Below, one piece after another: positions 56,701-64,000 of a stretch of DNA of 64,000 nucleotides. The translations under genes and the position numbers were made by a program. The stretch lies in assembly GCF_017569185.1 (NCBI RefSeq), contig NZ_CP071869.1, positions 3,882,501 through 3,946,500 of the forward strand, read 5' to 3'. Origin of the DNA: Polaribacter cellanae. Its GTDB lineage: Bacteria; Bacteroidota; Bacteroidia; Flavobacteriales; Flavobacteriaceae. The notes beneath the pieces were generated by a model. The model did not search any database, was not told the DNA's origin, and saw nothing but the letters and a program-made list of their open reading frames with translations. Each line of letters opens with the position of its first letter. Within the stretch, counting starts at the first letter, position 1.

Positions 56701-57253
56701 AAATACTTCTATTACAGCTGTAGACCACGATATTGTTGGAATTTTAGATGGAGATACCTCCAACCCAATTATTTTAAACGATTTTTATGAAACAGAATTG
56801 AATGACTTTACAAAAGGAAAAGTAACGTACAGATTACGAGATTTGGCAGTTGGTCCACATACTTTAAAAATAAAAGCCTGGGATACATACAATAACTCAT
56901 CAGAAACCACGTTAAACTTCGTGGTTGTTAGTGATGCTATTTTAAATTTAGAAAACGTTTTAAATTACCCAAATCCTTTTGTAAATTACACCCAGTTTTG
57001 GTTCAATCATAACAAACCAAATGAACCTTTAGAAGTTCAAGTACAGGTTTTTACTGTTTCAGGTAAATTGGTAAAAACAATCAATCGAAACATACAAACA
57101 ACAGGTAATTTATCTAGAAGTATTAGTTGGAATGGTTTAGACGATTTTGGAAATAAAATAGGAAAGGGAGTATATGTATATAAATTAAAAGTAAAATCTA
57201 CCATAAGTAATTTAGTTTCCGAGAAATACGAGAAATTGGTAATACTTCAATAA
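53789..57253 (+). CDS. porU: Type IX secretion system sortase PorU
   Basis: 1154 residues. Signal peptide (MKRLLQLFLFILVIPFSKA) followed by a large N-terminal region and a gingipain-type C25 peptidase domain. The catalytic His is expected in FDYFGHGGEDGF and the Cys in LLITVTCDFSRFDN. The C-terminus (LENVLNYPNPFVNYTQFWF... and KGVYVYKLKVKS) looks like a type IX sorting-domain fold. PorU cleaves the sorting domains of cargo and attaches them to anchor LPS. TATCTTTG at 53732-53739 may be the -7 box. Confidence 0.96.
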   Translation: MKRLLQLFLFILVIPFSKAQTTTSVLSSGSWYKFSVDTTGVFKIDKNLLQSIGISTNDLNPKKIHIYGNGGNLLPELNSDFRYEDLQENAIFIEGETDGSFDNSDFILFYAKGPHSWNVNTTSKTAKHNQNIYSDKAYYFITVNETDGKRITTKVPNINSSSLTINKFDDFTFFEKEELNIIAAGTQWFFDDNFNVENTQKFSIPFKKALTNENISFKIRAVSTSATASNITANINGEQIRLAFSGTNPSGANLNLSKAESKEQTKLINNSNEAINVEITYDNGGNPSANTYLDYIEIVGKKNLVANGKQFSFRSFEQFEASGSVTFDIQNKNNIFQVWDVSDFLSPKLITNESTGNNFTFKDQTRARDKNNKEVLREYVVLNQSDFYIPETVENSKVKNQNLHALKDINYLVVTNSELSSQAQRLADYHKKNSGLTTKVVVLDKIYNEFASGSKDITGIRDFIKHLYNNSSGDGKLKYVCFFGDASYDYKDRVPGNNNIVPVKLSIDSFNLASSYVTDDYFVMLDDNEGTMSPSHTLNVASSRIPVSTTTQAKQVVDKILSYYNKTAIGDWRNTITLLADDVDDDFDIPIQRGVESIADEIKNNKPVFNINKIYADAYVQENSSGGERYPEVNKAITNAIEKGTLVFDYFGHGGEDGFAAERILEKPQIQDFNNPNTLPLLITVTCDFSRFDNPNRITAGELTLWNKNGGAASMITTTREVYISMGQSFNEEFIRILFKFPNNGLIPIEDLTISETLMKTKNNYSGSFKFQKFFIYSFGDPAMKLAVPEPNVRIVKMNGKDITQPTIRKPDTLKALSKVSFQGEVLDNSNNLLRNFNGTLYTTVYDKSVDRETLGNNNFNEKLPFDTQDSKLFRGKSTVANGIFSFDFIVPKDIKIAYGKGKLSFYAENRKTDKAGFNNKITIGGIDENAPEDTVGPEIKLFMNDESFIDGANTNASPNLIAVLSDSSGINTSITAVDHDIVGILDGDTSNPIILNDFYETELNDFTKGKVTYRLRDLAVGPHTLKIKAWDTYNNSSETTLNFVVVSDAILNLENVLNYPNPFVNYTQFWFNHNKPNEPLEVQVQVFTVSGKLVKTINRNIQTTGNLSRSISWNGLDDFGNKIGKGVYVYKLKVKSTISNLVSEKYEKLVILQ

Positions 57254-57289
57254 ATAGTATATTTGTAACAATTAATAAGATAATTATAA

Positions 57290-58417
57290 ATGAAGAAATT
57301 AGGAATATGTTTAGTACTTTGTGTTTTAACAACATTAAAAATTAGTGCTCAAAGTACAATTAATACAGATAGAATTGGTGGAATAACAACAGCAGCCCCA
57401 TTTTTACTTATTATACCAGATGCAAGAGCTGCAGGTATGGGAGATGTAGGTGTTGCAACAACAGCAGATGCTTTTTCTATGTTTCACAATCCGTCTAAAA
57501 TGGCATTTAGTAACAGGCAAATAAAAACAGGAATTACCTATTCGCCTTGGCTACGTAATTTAACAGACGATATTTTTGTAGGAAGTGCTTCTTATATGAA
57601 TAGATTTAGTGAAAATGCAGCTTGGGGTGCAGATTTTAAATATTTTTCTTTAGGTCAAATTAATTTAACAGACAATAACGGAAATGATAATGGTTCCATA
57701 AATCCAAATGAATTAGTTGCAACAGGAGCTTACTCTTTAAAGTTAAGTGAAACTTTTGCAATGGGAGTTTCTTTAAAATACATTCGTTCTAATTTAACAT
57801 TCAATGGAACTAATGGAAACAATTTACAGCCAATTAATTCTTTTGCAGTAGATGTTTCTGGGTATTACCAATCTACAGAAGAGTTTTATGGAAATTTTAA
57901 TGGTCGTTACAGGTTCGGATTTAATATCGCCAATATTGGACCAAAAGTTTCTTATACACCTGGTAAAGAAGATTTTATTCCTACAAATTTAAAGTTAGGT
58001 GGAGGCTTCGACTTTATTTTTGACGATTATAACACAATCTCTACAACTGTCGAGTTTACAAAATTATTAGTACCAACAGTGCAAAATCCAAACAACGAAA
58101 AAGGTTGGGTAGAAGGTATATTTAGTTCTTTTGGAGATGCTCCAGGAGGATTTAGCGAAGAAATGAAAGAAATTACTTATGCTTTAGGAGCTGAATATCT
58201 ATATAATAACGCTTTTGCATTAAGAGCAGGTTATTTTCATGAAAGTGAAGATAAAGGAAATAGACAATTCTTTACAATGGGTGGAGGTTTTAAAACCAAT
58301 GCTTTAAATATCGATTTATCTTATTTAATAAATGCTTCGGATGTAAACAATCCTTTAGAAAATTCTTTACGTTTTTCTTTATCATTTGATTTAGGAGAAA
58401 TTTATGAAGATTTTTAA
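57290..58417 (+). CDS. porV: Type IX secretion system outer-membrane protein PorV
   Basis: 375 residues. Signal peptide (MKKLGICLVLCVLTTLKISA), then IPDARAAGMGDVGVATTADAF and the alternating hydrophobic pattern of a 14-strand FadL-like barrel. PorV binds cargo sorting domains and carries them to PorU. It follows porU by 36 bp, as in other Flavobacteriia, and ends with its own terminator. Confidence 0.96.
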   Translation: MKKLGICLVLCVLTTLKISAQSTINTDRIGGITTAAPFLLIIPDARAAGMGDVGVATTADAFSMFHNPSKMAFSNRQIKTGITYSPWLRNLTDDIFVGSASYMNRFSENAAWGADFKYFSLGQINLTDNNGNDNGSINPNELVATGAYSLKLSETFAMGVSLKYIRSNLTFNGTNGNNLQPINSFAVDVSGYYQSTEEFYGNFNGRYRFGFNIANIGPKVSYTPGKEDFIPTNLKLGGGFDFIFDDYNTISTTVEFTKLLVPTVQNPNNEKGWVEGIFSSFGDAPGGFSEEMKEITYALGAEYLYNNAFALRAGYFHESEDKGNRQFFTMGGGFKTNALNIDLSYLINASDVNNPLENSLRFSLSFDLGEIYEDF

Positions 58418-58450
58418 AAGTCGTAAAAATTTAGTAAATTTATAAAACAT

Positions 58451-58480
58451 AAAAGCAGTCTAAAAAGGCTGCTTTTTTTT
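58451..58480 (+). terminator. Terminator after porV
   Basis: AAAAGCAG (58451-58458) and CTGCTTTT (58469-58476) form the stem, followed by a T run. It lies 33 bp after the porV stop and ends before the cdd start. Confidence 0.85.
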
Positions 58481-58493
58481 GACTCGTTTATTT

Positions 58494-58976
58494 ATGAAAA
58501 AAATAGAAATTAGTACTTCCGCAATTGTTTTTAAAGACATTTTAGAACTTCCTAAAGAAGATAAAATGTTAATGGATAAAGCAATTGAAGCAAGAGGAAA
58601 TGCGTATGCACCTTATTCTAAATTTAATGTTGGAGCAGCTTTATTATTAGAAAATAATAAAATTGTTTTAGGAAATAACCAAGAAAACGCAGCATACCCA
58701 TCTGGAATGTGTGCAGAAAGAGTTGCCATTTGGAATGCAGGTGCTCGTTTTCCAGGTGTTAAAATTTTAAAATTGGCAATTACTGCTGGTTCAACAATTT
58801 CTAAAGTAGATAAACCTGTAGGGCCTTGTGGAGCTTGCAGACAAACATTGTCGGAATTTGAAATCAATCAAAAACAACCTTTCGAACTTATATTTATGGG
58901 AGAAGTTGGCGAAGTTGTTAAAACAGAATCGCTTTTATCTTTGTTGCCTTTTTCTTTTGATAGCGCTTATTTATAG
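58494..58976 (+). CDS. cdd: Cytidine deaminase
   Basis: 160 residues from ATG 58494; an upstream TTG (58479) lies in the terminator T tract and is not used. Zinc-binding motifs are MCAERVAIWN (Cys, Glu) and GPCGACRQTLSE (two Cys), and YAPYSKFNVGAALL is the substrate-binding start. Converts cytidine or deoxycytidine to uridine. The tetrameric type. Confidence 0.95.
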   Translation: MKKIEISTSAIVFKDILELPKEDKMLMDKAIEARGNAYAPYSKFNVGAALLLENNKIVLGNNQENAAYPSGMCAERVAIWNAGARFPGVKILKLAITAGSTISKVDKPVGPCGACRQTLSEFEINQKQPFELIFMGEVGEVVKTESLLSLLPFSFDSAYL

Positions 58977-58987
58977 AGATAAAAACA

Positions 58988-59088
58988 CCACGAATTCACG
59001 AATTGTTTTTTTAAGTTTTTATTCGTGAAGTTCAGTTATTTTATAAAATCATATAAGTTTTTAAATTTAGAAATTCGTGAATTCGTGG
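58988..59088. repeat. 17-bp inverted repeat between cdd and the haemoglobin gene
   Basis: CCACGAATTCACGAATT (58988-59004) and its exact reverse complement (59072-59088) bound about 67 bp of AT-rich spacer; an extra ATTCGTGAA lies inside. The CACGAATTCACGAAT unit looks like a repeat known from many Bacteroidota genomes. It could form a long RNA hairpin or a terminator. Confidence 0.7.
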
Positions 59089-59116
59089 CAAAAATTACAA
59101 GTTTAATATAATTATT

Positions 59117-59497
59117 ATGAAACCAGACATTTCAAACAGAAAAGACATTAAGTTTATCATCACAAAATTCTACGATAAATTATTATCAGACGAAATTATG
59201 TTGCCTTTTTTCGAAGATATTTTGGCAGATAATCACTTAGAAGAACATCTAGAAATTATTTCCGATTTTTGGAACGATATACTTTTCTACACTTCCACAT
59301 ATAAAAATAATACGATGCAAAAACATTTAGATAAAAATGCTTTTGTAAAGTTCGAAAAAGAACATTTTACAAGTTGGATATCGTATTTGTTTGAAACAAT
59401 AGACACGTATTTCGAAGGTGAAAATGCCAGCAATATGAAAAACCGTGCAAGGTCTATTGCAACAGTAATGGAGCTTAAGCTGGGTGTTTACAAATAA
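59117..59497 (+). CDS. Group III truncated haemoglobin
   Basis: 126 residues. The pattern IKFIITKFYDKLLSDEIMLPFFEDIL and HLEIISDFWNDILFYTSTYKNN, then FEKEHFTSWISYLFETID, is that of group III truncated globins. It binds haem and oxygen or NO; roles in NO or peroxide defence are known from relatives but not tested here. Single gene flanked by spacers. Confidence 0.88.
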   Translation: MKPDISNRKDIKFIITKFYDKLLSDEIMLPFFEDILADNHLEEHLEIISDFWNDILFYTSTYKNNTMQKHLDKNAFVKFEKEHFTSWISYLFETIDTYFEGENASNMKNRARSIATVMELKLGVYK

Positions 59498-59636
59498 TAG
59501 GTTTGTTTTACTAAATTATATATTAAAACAAAGTTAATGTTGAACATCGGTTTTTTTAAGTTTTTTGCATTTTAAAGAATAAGTGTTTTTTGTAACTTTA
59601 ATGCACAATTTATTCGTACAAAATTTTTCAAAATTT

Positions 59637-60701
59637 ATGATTACTTCAAAAATTACAGGTACAGGAACATTTATTCCATCTATTAAAAAAGCGAACAATG
59701 CTTTTTTAAATGCAGATTTTTTAAATGCAGATGGTTCTGTTTTTTCCTCTAAAAACAACGTAATTATCGATAAATTTAAAACCATTACAGGTATAGATGA
59801 AAGACGTTATGCAAAAGAAGCATACAAAGCATCTGACTTGGCATTTTTTGCAGCCCAAAAGGCAATAGAAGATGCAAATGTAAATGCAGAAGAACTAAAT
59901 TATATTATTGTAGCACATAATTTTGGAGACGTAAAACAAGGAGCCATCCAAAGTGATGTGTTGCCAAGTTTAGCAACAAGAGTAAAGTATCGATTAGGAA
60001 TCGAAAACCCAAATTGTGTTGCATACGATATTCTTTTCGGTTGTCCTGGTTGGATCGAAGGTGTAATACAAGCACAAGCGTTTATAAAAGCAGGAATCGC
60101 AAAAAAGTGTTTGGTGATTGGGGCAGAAACATTGTCTCGAGTTGTAGATAAACACGATAGAGATTCCATGATTTATAGCGATGGAGCAGGAGCTTGTATT
60201 GTAGAAGCTTCAGCAGACGAAAATTCAGGAATTTTAAGTCATGCCACACAAACTTTTGCCAAAGAAGAAGCTTATTTTTTACATTTTGGAAATTCTTTTA
60301 ATAAAAATGAAGATGAAGATGTTCGTTACATAAAAATGTATGGGAGAAAAATATACGAATTTGCAATTACCAATGTTCCAGCAGCCATAAAATCAGCTCT
60401 GGATAAAAGTGGTGTTTCAATAGATGAAGTAAAGAAAATTTTTATCCATCAAGCCAATGAAAAAATGGACGAAGCCATTGTAAAAAGGTTTTATAGATTG
60501 TATAAAAAGCAAACTCCAGAAGGCATTATGCCCATGAGTATTCATAAATTAGGGAACAGTTCTGTAGCAACAGTACCTACTTTATTGGATTTGGTTTTAA
60601 AAGGAAATATAAAAAACCAAGAAGTAAACAAAGGCGATGTTGTTATTCTGGCTTCTGTTGGTGCAGGAATGAATATCAATGCAATTGTGTATAGATTTTA
60701 A
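59637..60701 (+). CDS. 3-oxoacyl-ACP synthase III family protein (FabH-like)
   Basis: 354 residues from ATG 59637 (MITSKITGTGTFIPS); an upstream ATG-less extension from 59583 overlaps a likely promoter (TAACTTTA at 59593-59600). The catalytic Cys is in DILFGCPGWIEG, the His in FIHQANEKMDE, and the Asn in HKLGNSSVATVP, the Cys-His-Asn triad of thiolase-fold KAS III. There is no acyl carrier or other fatty-acid gene near. It may act in fatty acid, flexirubin-type or other acyl synthesis. Confidence 0.87.
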   Translation: MITSKITGTGTFIPSIKKANNAFLNADFLNADGSVFSSKNNVIIDKFKTITGIDERRYAKEAYKASDLAFFAAQKAIEDANVNAEELNYIIVAHNFGDVKQGAIQSDVLPSLATRVKYRLGIENPNCVAYDILFGCPGWIEGVIQAQAFIKAGIAKKCLVIGAETLSRVVDKHDRDSMIYSDGAGACIVEASADENSGILSHATQTFAKEEAYFLHFGNSFNKNEDEDVRYIKMYGRKIYEFAITNVPAAIKSALDKSGVSIDEVKKIFIHQANEKMDEAIVKRFYRLYKKQTPEGIMPMSIHKLGNSSVATVPTLLDLVLKGNIKNQEVNKGDVVILASVGAGMNINAIVYRF

Positions 60702-60953
60702 AGTAACTCTCGAAAAATTTTAAAGCTCCAGGTTTTTAGAACTCAGATAAGTATACACAAATCTATGTTTTCTATGTTCCTATGTGGTTTTAAAAAAAAG
60801 TAAACTGTCATGGTTTCAGTATTCAAAATTATTCTTAACATAGATTTTCTTCAGAAAAATAACATTTTACTTCAATATTTACCTCAAAAAACATTTAAGA
60901 TAAATTTGTTAAAAAATCTAAGAAGTAATATCGTAAATCTAATCTCAATATAT
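60702..60953. other. Intergenic spacer with a CTATGTTxxCTATGT-type repeat
   Basis: No convincing gene. The stretch CTATGTTTTCTATGTTCCTA at 60763-60782 resembles a repeat found in Bacteroidota spacers. A 60-codon frame at 60810-60992 has no homologous features and runs through the guaA promoter, so it is not called. Confidence 0.5.
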
Positions 60954-60961
60954 TATTTTTG
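60954..60961 (+). promoter_or_regulatory. -7 element of guaA, apparently leaderless
   Basis: TATTTTTG ends 3 bp before the ATG at 60965, so the transcript should start at or next to that ATG. No clear -33 element is seen. Confidence 0.5.
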
Positions 60962-60964
60962 CGC

Positions 60965-62500
60965 ATGCAACAACACAACGTACTTATATTAGATTTCGGT
61001 TCGCAATACACTCAATTAATTGCGAGAAGAGTTAGAGAATTAAACATTTATTGTGAAATTCACCCTTATAACAATCCACCAAAAAACGTTTCAGAATTTA
61101 AAGCAATTATTTTATCTGGAAGTCCAAATTCGGTAAGAGGAGAAAATGTTTTACATCCAGATTTATCTGAAATTAGAGGGAAAAAACCAGTATTGGCAGT
61201 CTGTTATGGGGCACAATATTTAGCACATTTTTCTGGAGGGAAAGTAGCCCCTTCAAGTACAAGAGAATATGGTAGAGCAAATTTATCATACATAAAAAAG
61301 GAAGAAGTTTTTTTTGAAAATATTTCTAAAGGAAGCCAAGTTTGGATGAGTCATTCAGACACCATAAAAGAACTACCAACAAATGGAATAAAGCTTGCAA
61401 GTACAACAGATGTAGAAAATGCCGCTTATAAAATTGAAGGAGAAGAAACCTATGCAATTCAGTTTCACCCAGAAGTGTATCACTCTACAGATGGAAAACA
61501 ATTGTTAGAAAACTTTTTAGTAAAAATTGCAGGAGTTGCACAAACTTGGACAGCAGATTCTTTTGTAGAAAGTACAGTAGCAGCCATTCAAAAAGAAGTT
61601 GGAAACGATAAAGTAGTTTTAGGGCTTTCTGGAGGAGTAGATTCTACAGTTGCAGCAGTTTTATTACACAAAGCAATTGGCAAAAACCTGTATTGTATTT
61701 TTGTAAACAATGGCTTGCTTAGAAAAAATGAGTTCGAAAGTGTTTTAGCACAATATGAAGGAATGGGATTAAACGTAAAAGGTGTAGATGCATCCGAACG
61801 TTTTTTATCTGCTTTGGCAGGTTTGGTCGATCCAGAAAAGAAAAGAAAGGCGATTGGAAATGCTTTTATAGAAGTTTTTGATGATGAAGCACATCAAATT
61901 AAAGATGTAACTTGGTTGGCACAAGGAACTATTTATCCAGATGTTATAGAATCTGTTTCTGTAAATGGAGGGCCATCTGCAACTATTAAAAGTCATCATA
62001 ATGTAGGAGGTTTACCAGATTTTATGAAATTAAAAATCGTAGAACCTTTAAAAATGATTTTTAAAGACGAAGTAAGAAGGGTAGGAGCTTCTATGGGGTT
62101 AGATTCAGATTTATTAGGTCGTCATCCTTTTCCAGGACCAGGTTTAGCAATTCGTATTTTAAGCGATATTACTGCCGAAAAAGTTCGTGTTTTGCAAGAG
62201 GTAGATGCTATTTTTATCAATGGATTAAAAGAAGATGGTTTGTATGATAGCGTTTGGCAAGCAGGTGCAATGTTATTGCCTGTAAACTCAGTTGGAGTTA
62301 TGGGAGATGAGAGAACATACGAAAAAGTGGTTGCTTTAAGAGCTGTAGAAAGTACGGATGGAATGACTGCAGATTGGGTAAATTTACCCTACGAATTTTT
62401 GCAAAAAACATCAAATAAGATAATAAATCAAGTAAAAGGCGTTAATAGAGTAGTATATGATATCAGCTCAAAACCACCTGCAACTATAGAATGGGAATAA
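60965..62500 (+). CDS. guaA: GMP synthase (glutamine-hydrolysing)
   Basis: 511 residues from ATG 60965; a TTG two codons upstream lies inside the -7 element. The N-terminal amidotransferase has [11 protein letters not shown] (Cys) and [10 protein letters not shown] (His and Glu). The ATP-pyrophosphatase domain has [16 protein letters not shown], and the C-terminal dimer domain ends PPATIEWE. It converts XMP to GMP in the cytoplasm. Next gene in the same direction begins 5 bp downstream. Confidence 0.97.
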   Translation: MQQHNVLILDFGSQYTQLIARRVRELNIYCEIHPYNNPPKNVSEFKAIILSGSPNSVRGENVLHPDLSEIRGKKPVLAVCYGAQYLAHFSGGKVAPSSTREYGRANLSYIKKEEVFFENISKGSQVWMSHSDTIKELPTNGIKLASTTDVENAAYKIEGEETYAIQFHPEVYHSTDGKQLLENFLVKIAGVAQTWTADSFVESTVAAIQKEVGNDKVVLGLSGGVDSTVAAVLLHKAIGKNLYCIFVNNGLLRKNEFESVLAQYEGMGLNVKGVDASERFLSALAGLVDPEKKRKAIGNAFIEVFDDEAHQIKDVTWLAQGTIYPDVIESVSVNGGPSATIKSHHNVGGLPDFMKLKIVEPLKMIFKDEVRRVGASMGLDSDLLGRHPFPGPGLAIRILSDITAEKVRVLQEVDAIFINGLKEDGLYDSVWQAGAMLLPVNSVGVMGDERTYEKVVALRAVESTDGMTADWVNLPYEFLQKTSNKIINQVKGVNRVVYDISSKPPATIEWE

Positions 62501-62505
62501 AATAT

Positions 62506-64000
62506 ATGAAACATTTAAAATTTTTTATTTTTCTGTGCATTTTAACGTTTACTGTTTCTTGCGGTCAACAGAAAAAATACATTCAGTATAAAGTCAAAAA
62601 AGGAGAAACAATTACAGAAATTGCCAAGAAATTGGATATGTCTGCAAGAGATTTGTATCGTTTAAATCCGGATGTGGATAAGGAACCAAAAGAAAATACG
62701 GTTATTATTATCCCTAATAAAAAGATAAAAACTCTTAAAGGTGGAGATGTTAACAAAGATGGTTCCATAAAAAAAGATAAAACGAATAGCGATACCAATG
62801 GTAAGACAGATGTAATTACAGATAAAGAACGTCAAAGAAACGAGCTAATTGAAGAATTAGAAAAAGAATATAAAATCCATGAAGTTAAAAAAGGAGATAC
62901 TTTTTATAGCTTAACAAGGTTTTACGATGTTTCTCGAGAAGATTTAATTGCTTTAAACCCTGAATTGTCTGAAGGTTTAAAATTACAGCAGATTATAAAA
63001 ATTAAAAAACTAGAAGAGATTTTCGATGAAGAAGAATATTTATATGAAGATGAAATTGAAGAAGGTATTTCTATAAAAGCAGCATTATTATTGCCTTTTA
63101 GAGCAAAAGAATTAGATTCTTTAACTCGAACTCAAATTTTTGGAAGCAGTAAGTTGGCAAACATTGTAACAGAGTTTTATTTAGGAGTACAAATCGCAGT
63201 AGATTCTTTAAGAAAACAAGGGGTAAATATTCGTTTAGATGTTTACGATACAGACTCTAATAGTACCAAGATTAAGAGTATTGTTGCAGAAAAAGATTTA
63301 GATGATAACGATGTTATTATAGGACCTTTATATTCGGAGGAAGCAGAATTCTTAGCAGAAAAAATTAAAACTCCCATAGTTTTTCCTTTCTATTCTAAAA
63401 AGCAATCTCGATTTACTTCTAAAAGAATTGTAAAAACGGCCCCTAATAAAGAGTTGTTTAGAGGGAAACTATTAGAATATATTAAAGAAAACTTTCACGA
63501 TGGAAATATTATTTTAGTAGGAGATGGAAAAGCAGCTTCTAATTTAAATTCTAGACAAATTCAAAAAGAATTAGAAACGCATGATTCTATAAATTCTGTA
63601 ACAGTAATAAGATCTCAAAAAGGATACATTAAAAGAGAAAAATTTACGGATGTTTTAAAGCCAAATATGAGAAATTTAGTGGTTCTAACAACAGACGATA
63701 ACGTAATTGTGGCAAGTGCTATTAACAGTTTAATTAGTTTGCCAGAAGATGTAACTGTTCGAGTTTTTACATTCGATAAAGTAAGTGCTTTTAATAAAAT
63801 AGATAATTTTAAACTAGCGAAAATTGGTTTTACTTATGTAAGTGACGAGTTTGTTAGAGAAGATTCATTCAAATCTAAAAACTTTAATAATAGGTATTTA
63901 CAACAAAATGGTGTTTTACCTTCTTATTATGCAACTAGAGGTTTTGATGTTGCTTACGATGTTTTAGTGCGTTTGGCTTCAGGAAAAAGGTTAAAATCTA
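62506..64000 (+). CDS. LysM lipoprotein with a receptor-like (PBP1) domain, partial
   Basis: Open from ATG 62506 to the window edge (498 codons seen), so the C-terminus is missing. Signal peptide with lipobox TVSC (Cys19). Two LysM repeats lie at about 25-65 (YKVKKGETITEIAKKLDMS) and 125-165 (HEVKKGDTFYSLTRFYDVS), separated by a charged linker; then from about 185 a type-1 periplasmic-binding fold (IKAALLLPFRAKELDS, VIIGPLYSEEAEFLAEK). It likely binds peptidoglycan. It follows guaA, an arrangement I recall from other Flavobacteriia. Confidence 0.85.
   Translation, partial: MKHLKFFIFLCILTFTVSCGQQKKYIQYKVKKGETITEIAKKLDMSARDLYRLNPDVDKEPKENTVIIIPNKKIKTLKGGDVNKDGSIKKDKTNSDTNGKTDVITDKERQRNELIEELEKEYKIHEVKKGDTFYSLTRFYDVSREDLIALNPELSEGLKLQQIIKIKKLEEIFDEEEYLYEDEIEEGISIKAALLLPFRAKELDSLTRTQIFGSSKLANIVTEFYLGVQIAVDSLRKQGVNIRLDVYDTDSNSTKIKSIVAEKDLDDNDVIIGPLYSEEAEFLAEKIKTPIVFPFYSKKQSRFTSKRIVKTAPNKELFRGKLLEYIKENFHDGNIILVGDGKAASNLNSRQIQKELETHDSINSVTVIRSQKGYIKREKFTDVLKPNMRNLVVLTTDDNVIVASAINSLISLPEDVTVRVFTFDKVSAFNKIDNFKLAKIGFTYVSDEFVREDSFKSKNFNNRYLQQNGVLPSYYATRGFDVAYDVLVRLASGKRLKS

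Noticed and set aside
60810-60992. 60-codon open frame before guaA
   Set aside because: Overlaps the guaA promoter and start, with low-complexity sequence.

Overview
The window is low-GC bacterial DNA from a member of the Bacteroidota, almost certainly a marine Flavobacteriaceae of the Polaribacter/Tenacibaculum type. The support is the gliding gene gldJ beside the type IX secretion genes porU and porV, promoters of the TAnnTTTG class, lack of Shine-Dalgarno sites, a NhaD sodium/proton antiporter, and intergenic repeats of kinds common in that family. The genus is an inference; no 16S rRNA lies in the window.

Layout. (1) 1-1700: the end of an rRNA operon (5S rRNA and terminator), followed by a decayed IS30-family insertion sequence and a repeat-like spacer. 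(2) 1706-10517, minus strand: a nitrogen-assimilation block with glutamate synthase (gltD, gltB), ammonium channel amtB, a PII protein and an outer-membrane barrel protein. (3) 10775-21276: housekeeping genes (TruA-like pseudouridine synthase, acyl-CoA dehydrogenase, anmK, a Glu/Leu-type dehydrogenase, nhaD, an ExbB-ExbD-TonB set, a cytidylyltransferase and folC), with a repeat-rich 584-bp gap at 11555-12138. (4) 21336-21410: tRNA-Val(TAC), which marks the edge of the next block.

(5) 21496-49542: a surface-polysaccharide locus of about 28 kb. It begins with ugd, a WbpP-type epimerase, a TviB/WbpA-type dehydrogenase and a WlbA/WbpB oxidoreductase. A dead cytidylyltransferase copy follows. Next comes a set resembling the enterobacterial common antigen (ECA) genes: wecB, wecC, rffG, rffH, wecD, wecE, wecF and a Wzx flippase, which would make UDP-ManNAcA and dTDP-Fuc4NAc and transfer the latter. 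After these are an unknown 128-residue membrane protein, a Wzy-like polymerase and glycosyltransferases, interrupted by a decayed stretch at 38845-39519. A second module holds a WbpV-like reductase, a WecA/WbpL-like initiating transferase, a DegT aminotransferase and a WbpM-type 4,6-dehydratase. Export and control genes (wza, wzc and a convergent PHP phosphatase) close the locus.

(6) 49668-64000: a BadF/BadG kinase, murF, gldJ, porU, porV, cytidine deaminase, a group III truncated haemoglobin, a FabH-like synthase, guaA, and the start of a LysM lipoprotein that runs off the end.

The most interesting reading is that the polysaccharide locus combines an ECA-like trisaccharide kit, rare outside enterobacteria, with WbpA/WbpB-type sugar genes. 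In Porphyromonas gingivalis the related Wbp pathway supplies the sugar to which the PorU sortase attaches type IX cargo. PorU and PorV lie in the same window, but no functional link is shown by the sequence. No CRISPR array, prophage or restriction system was seen.
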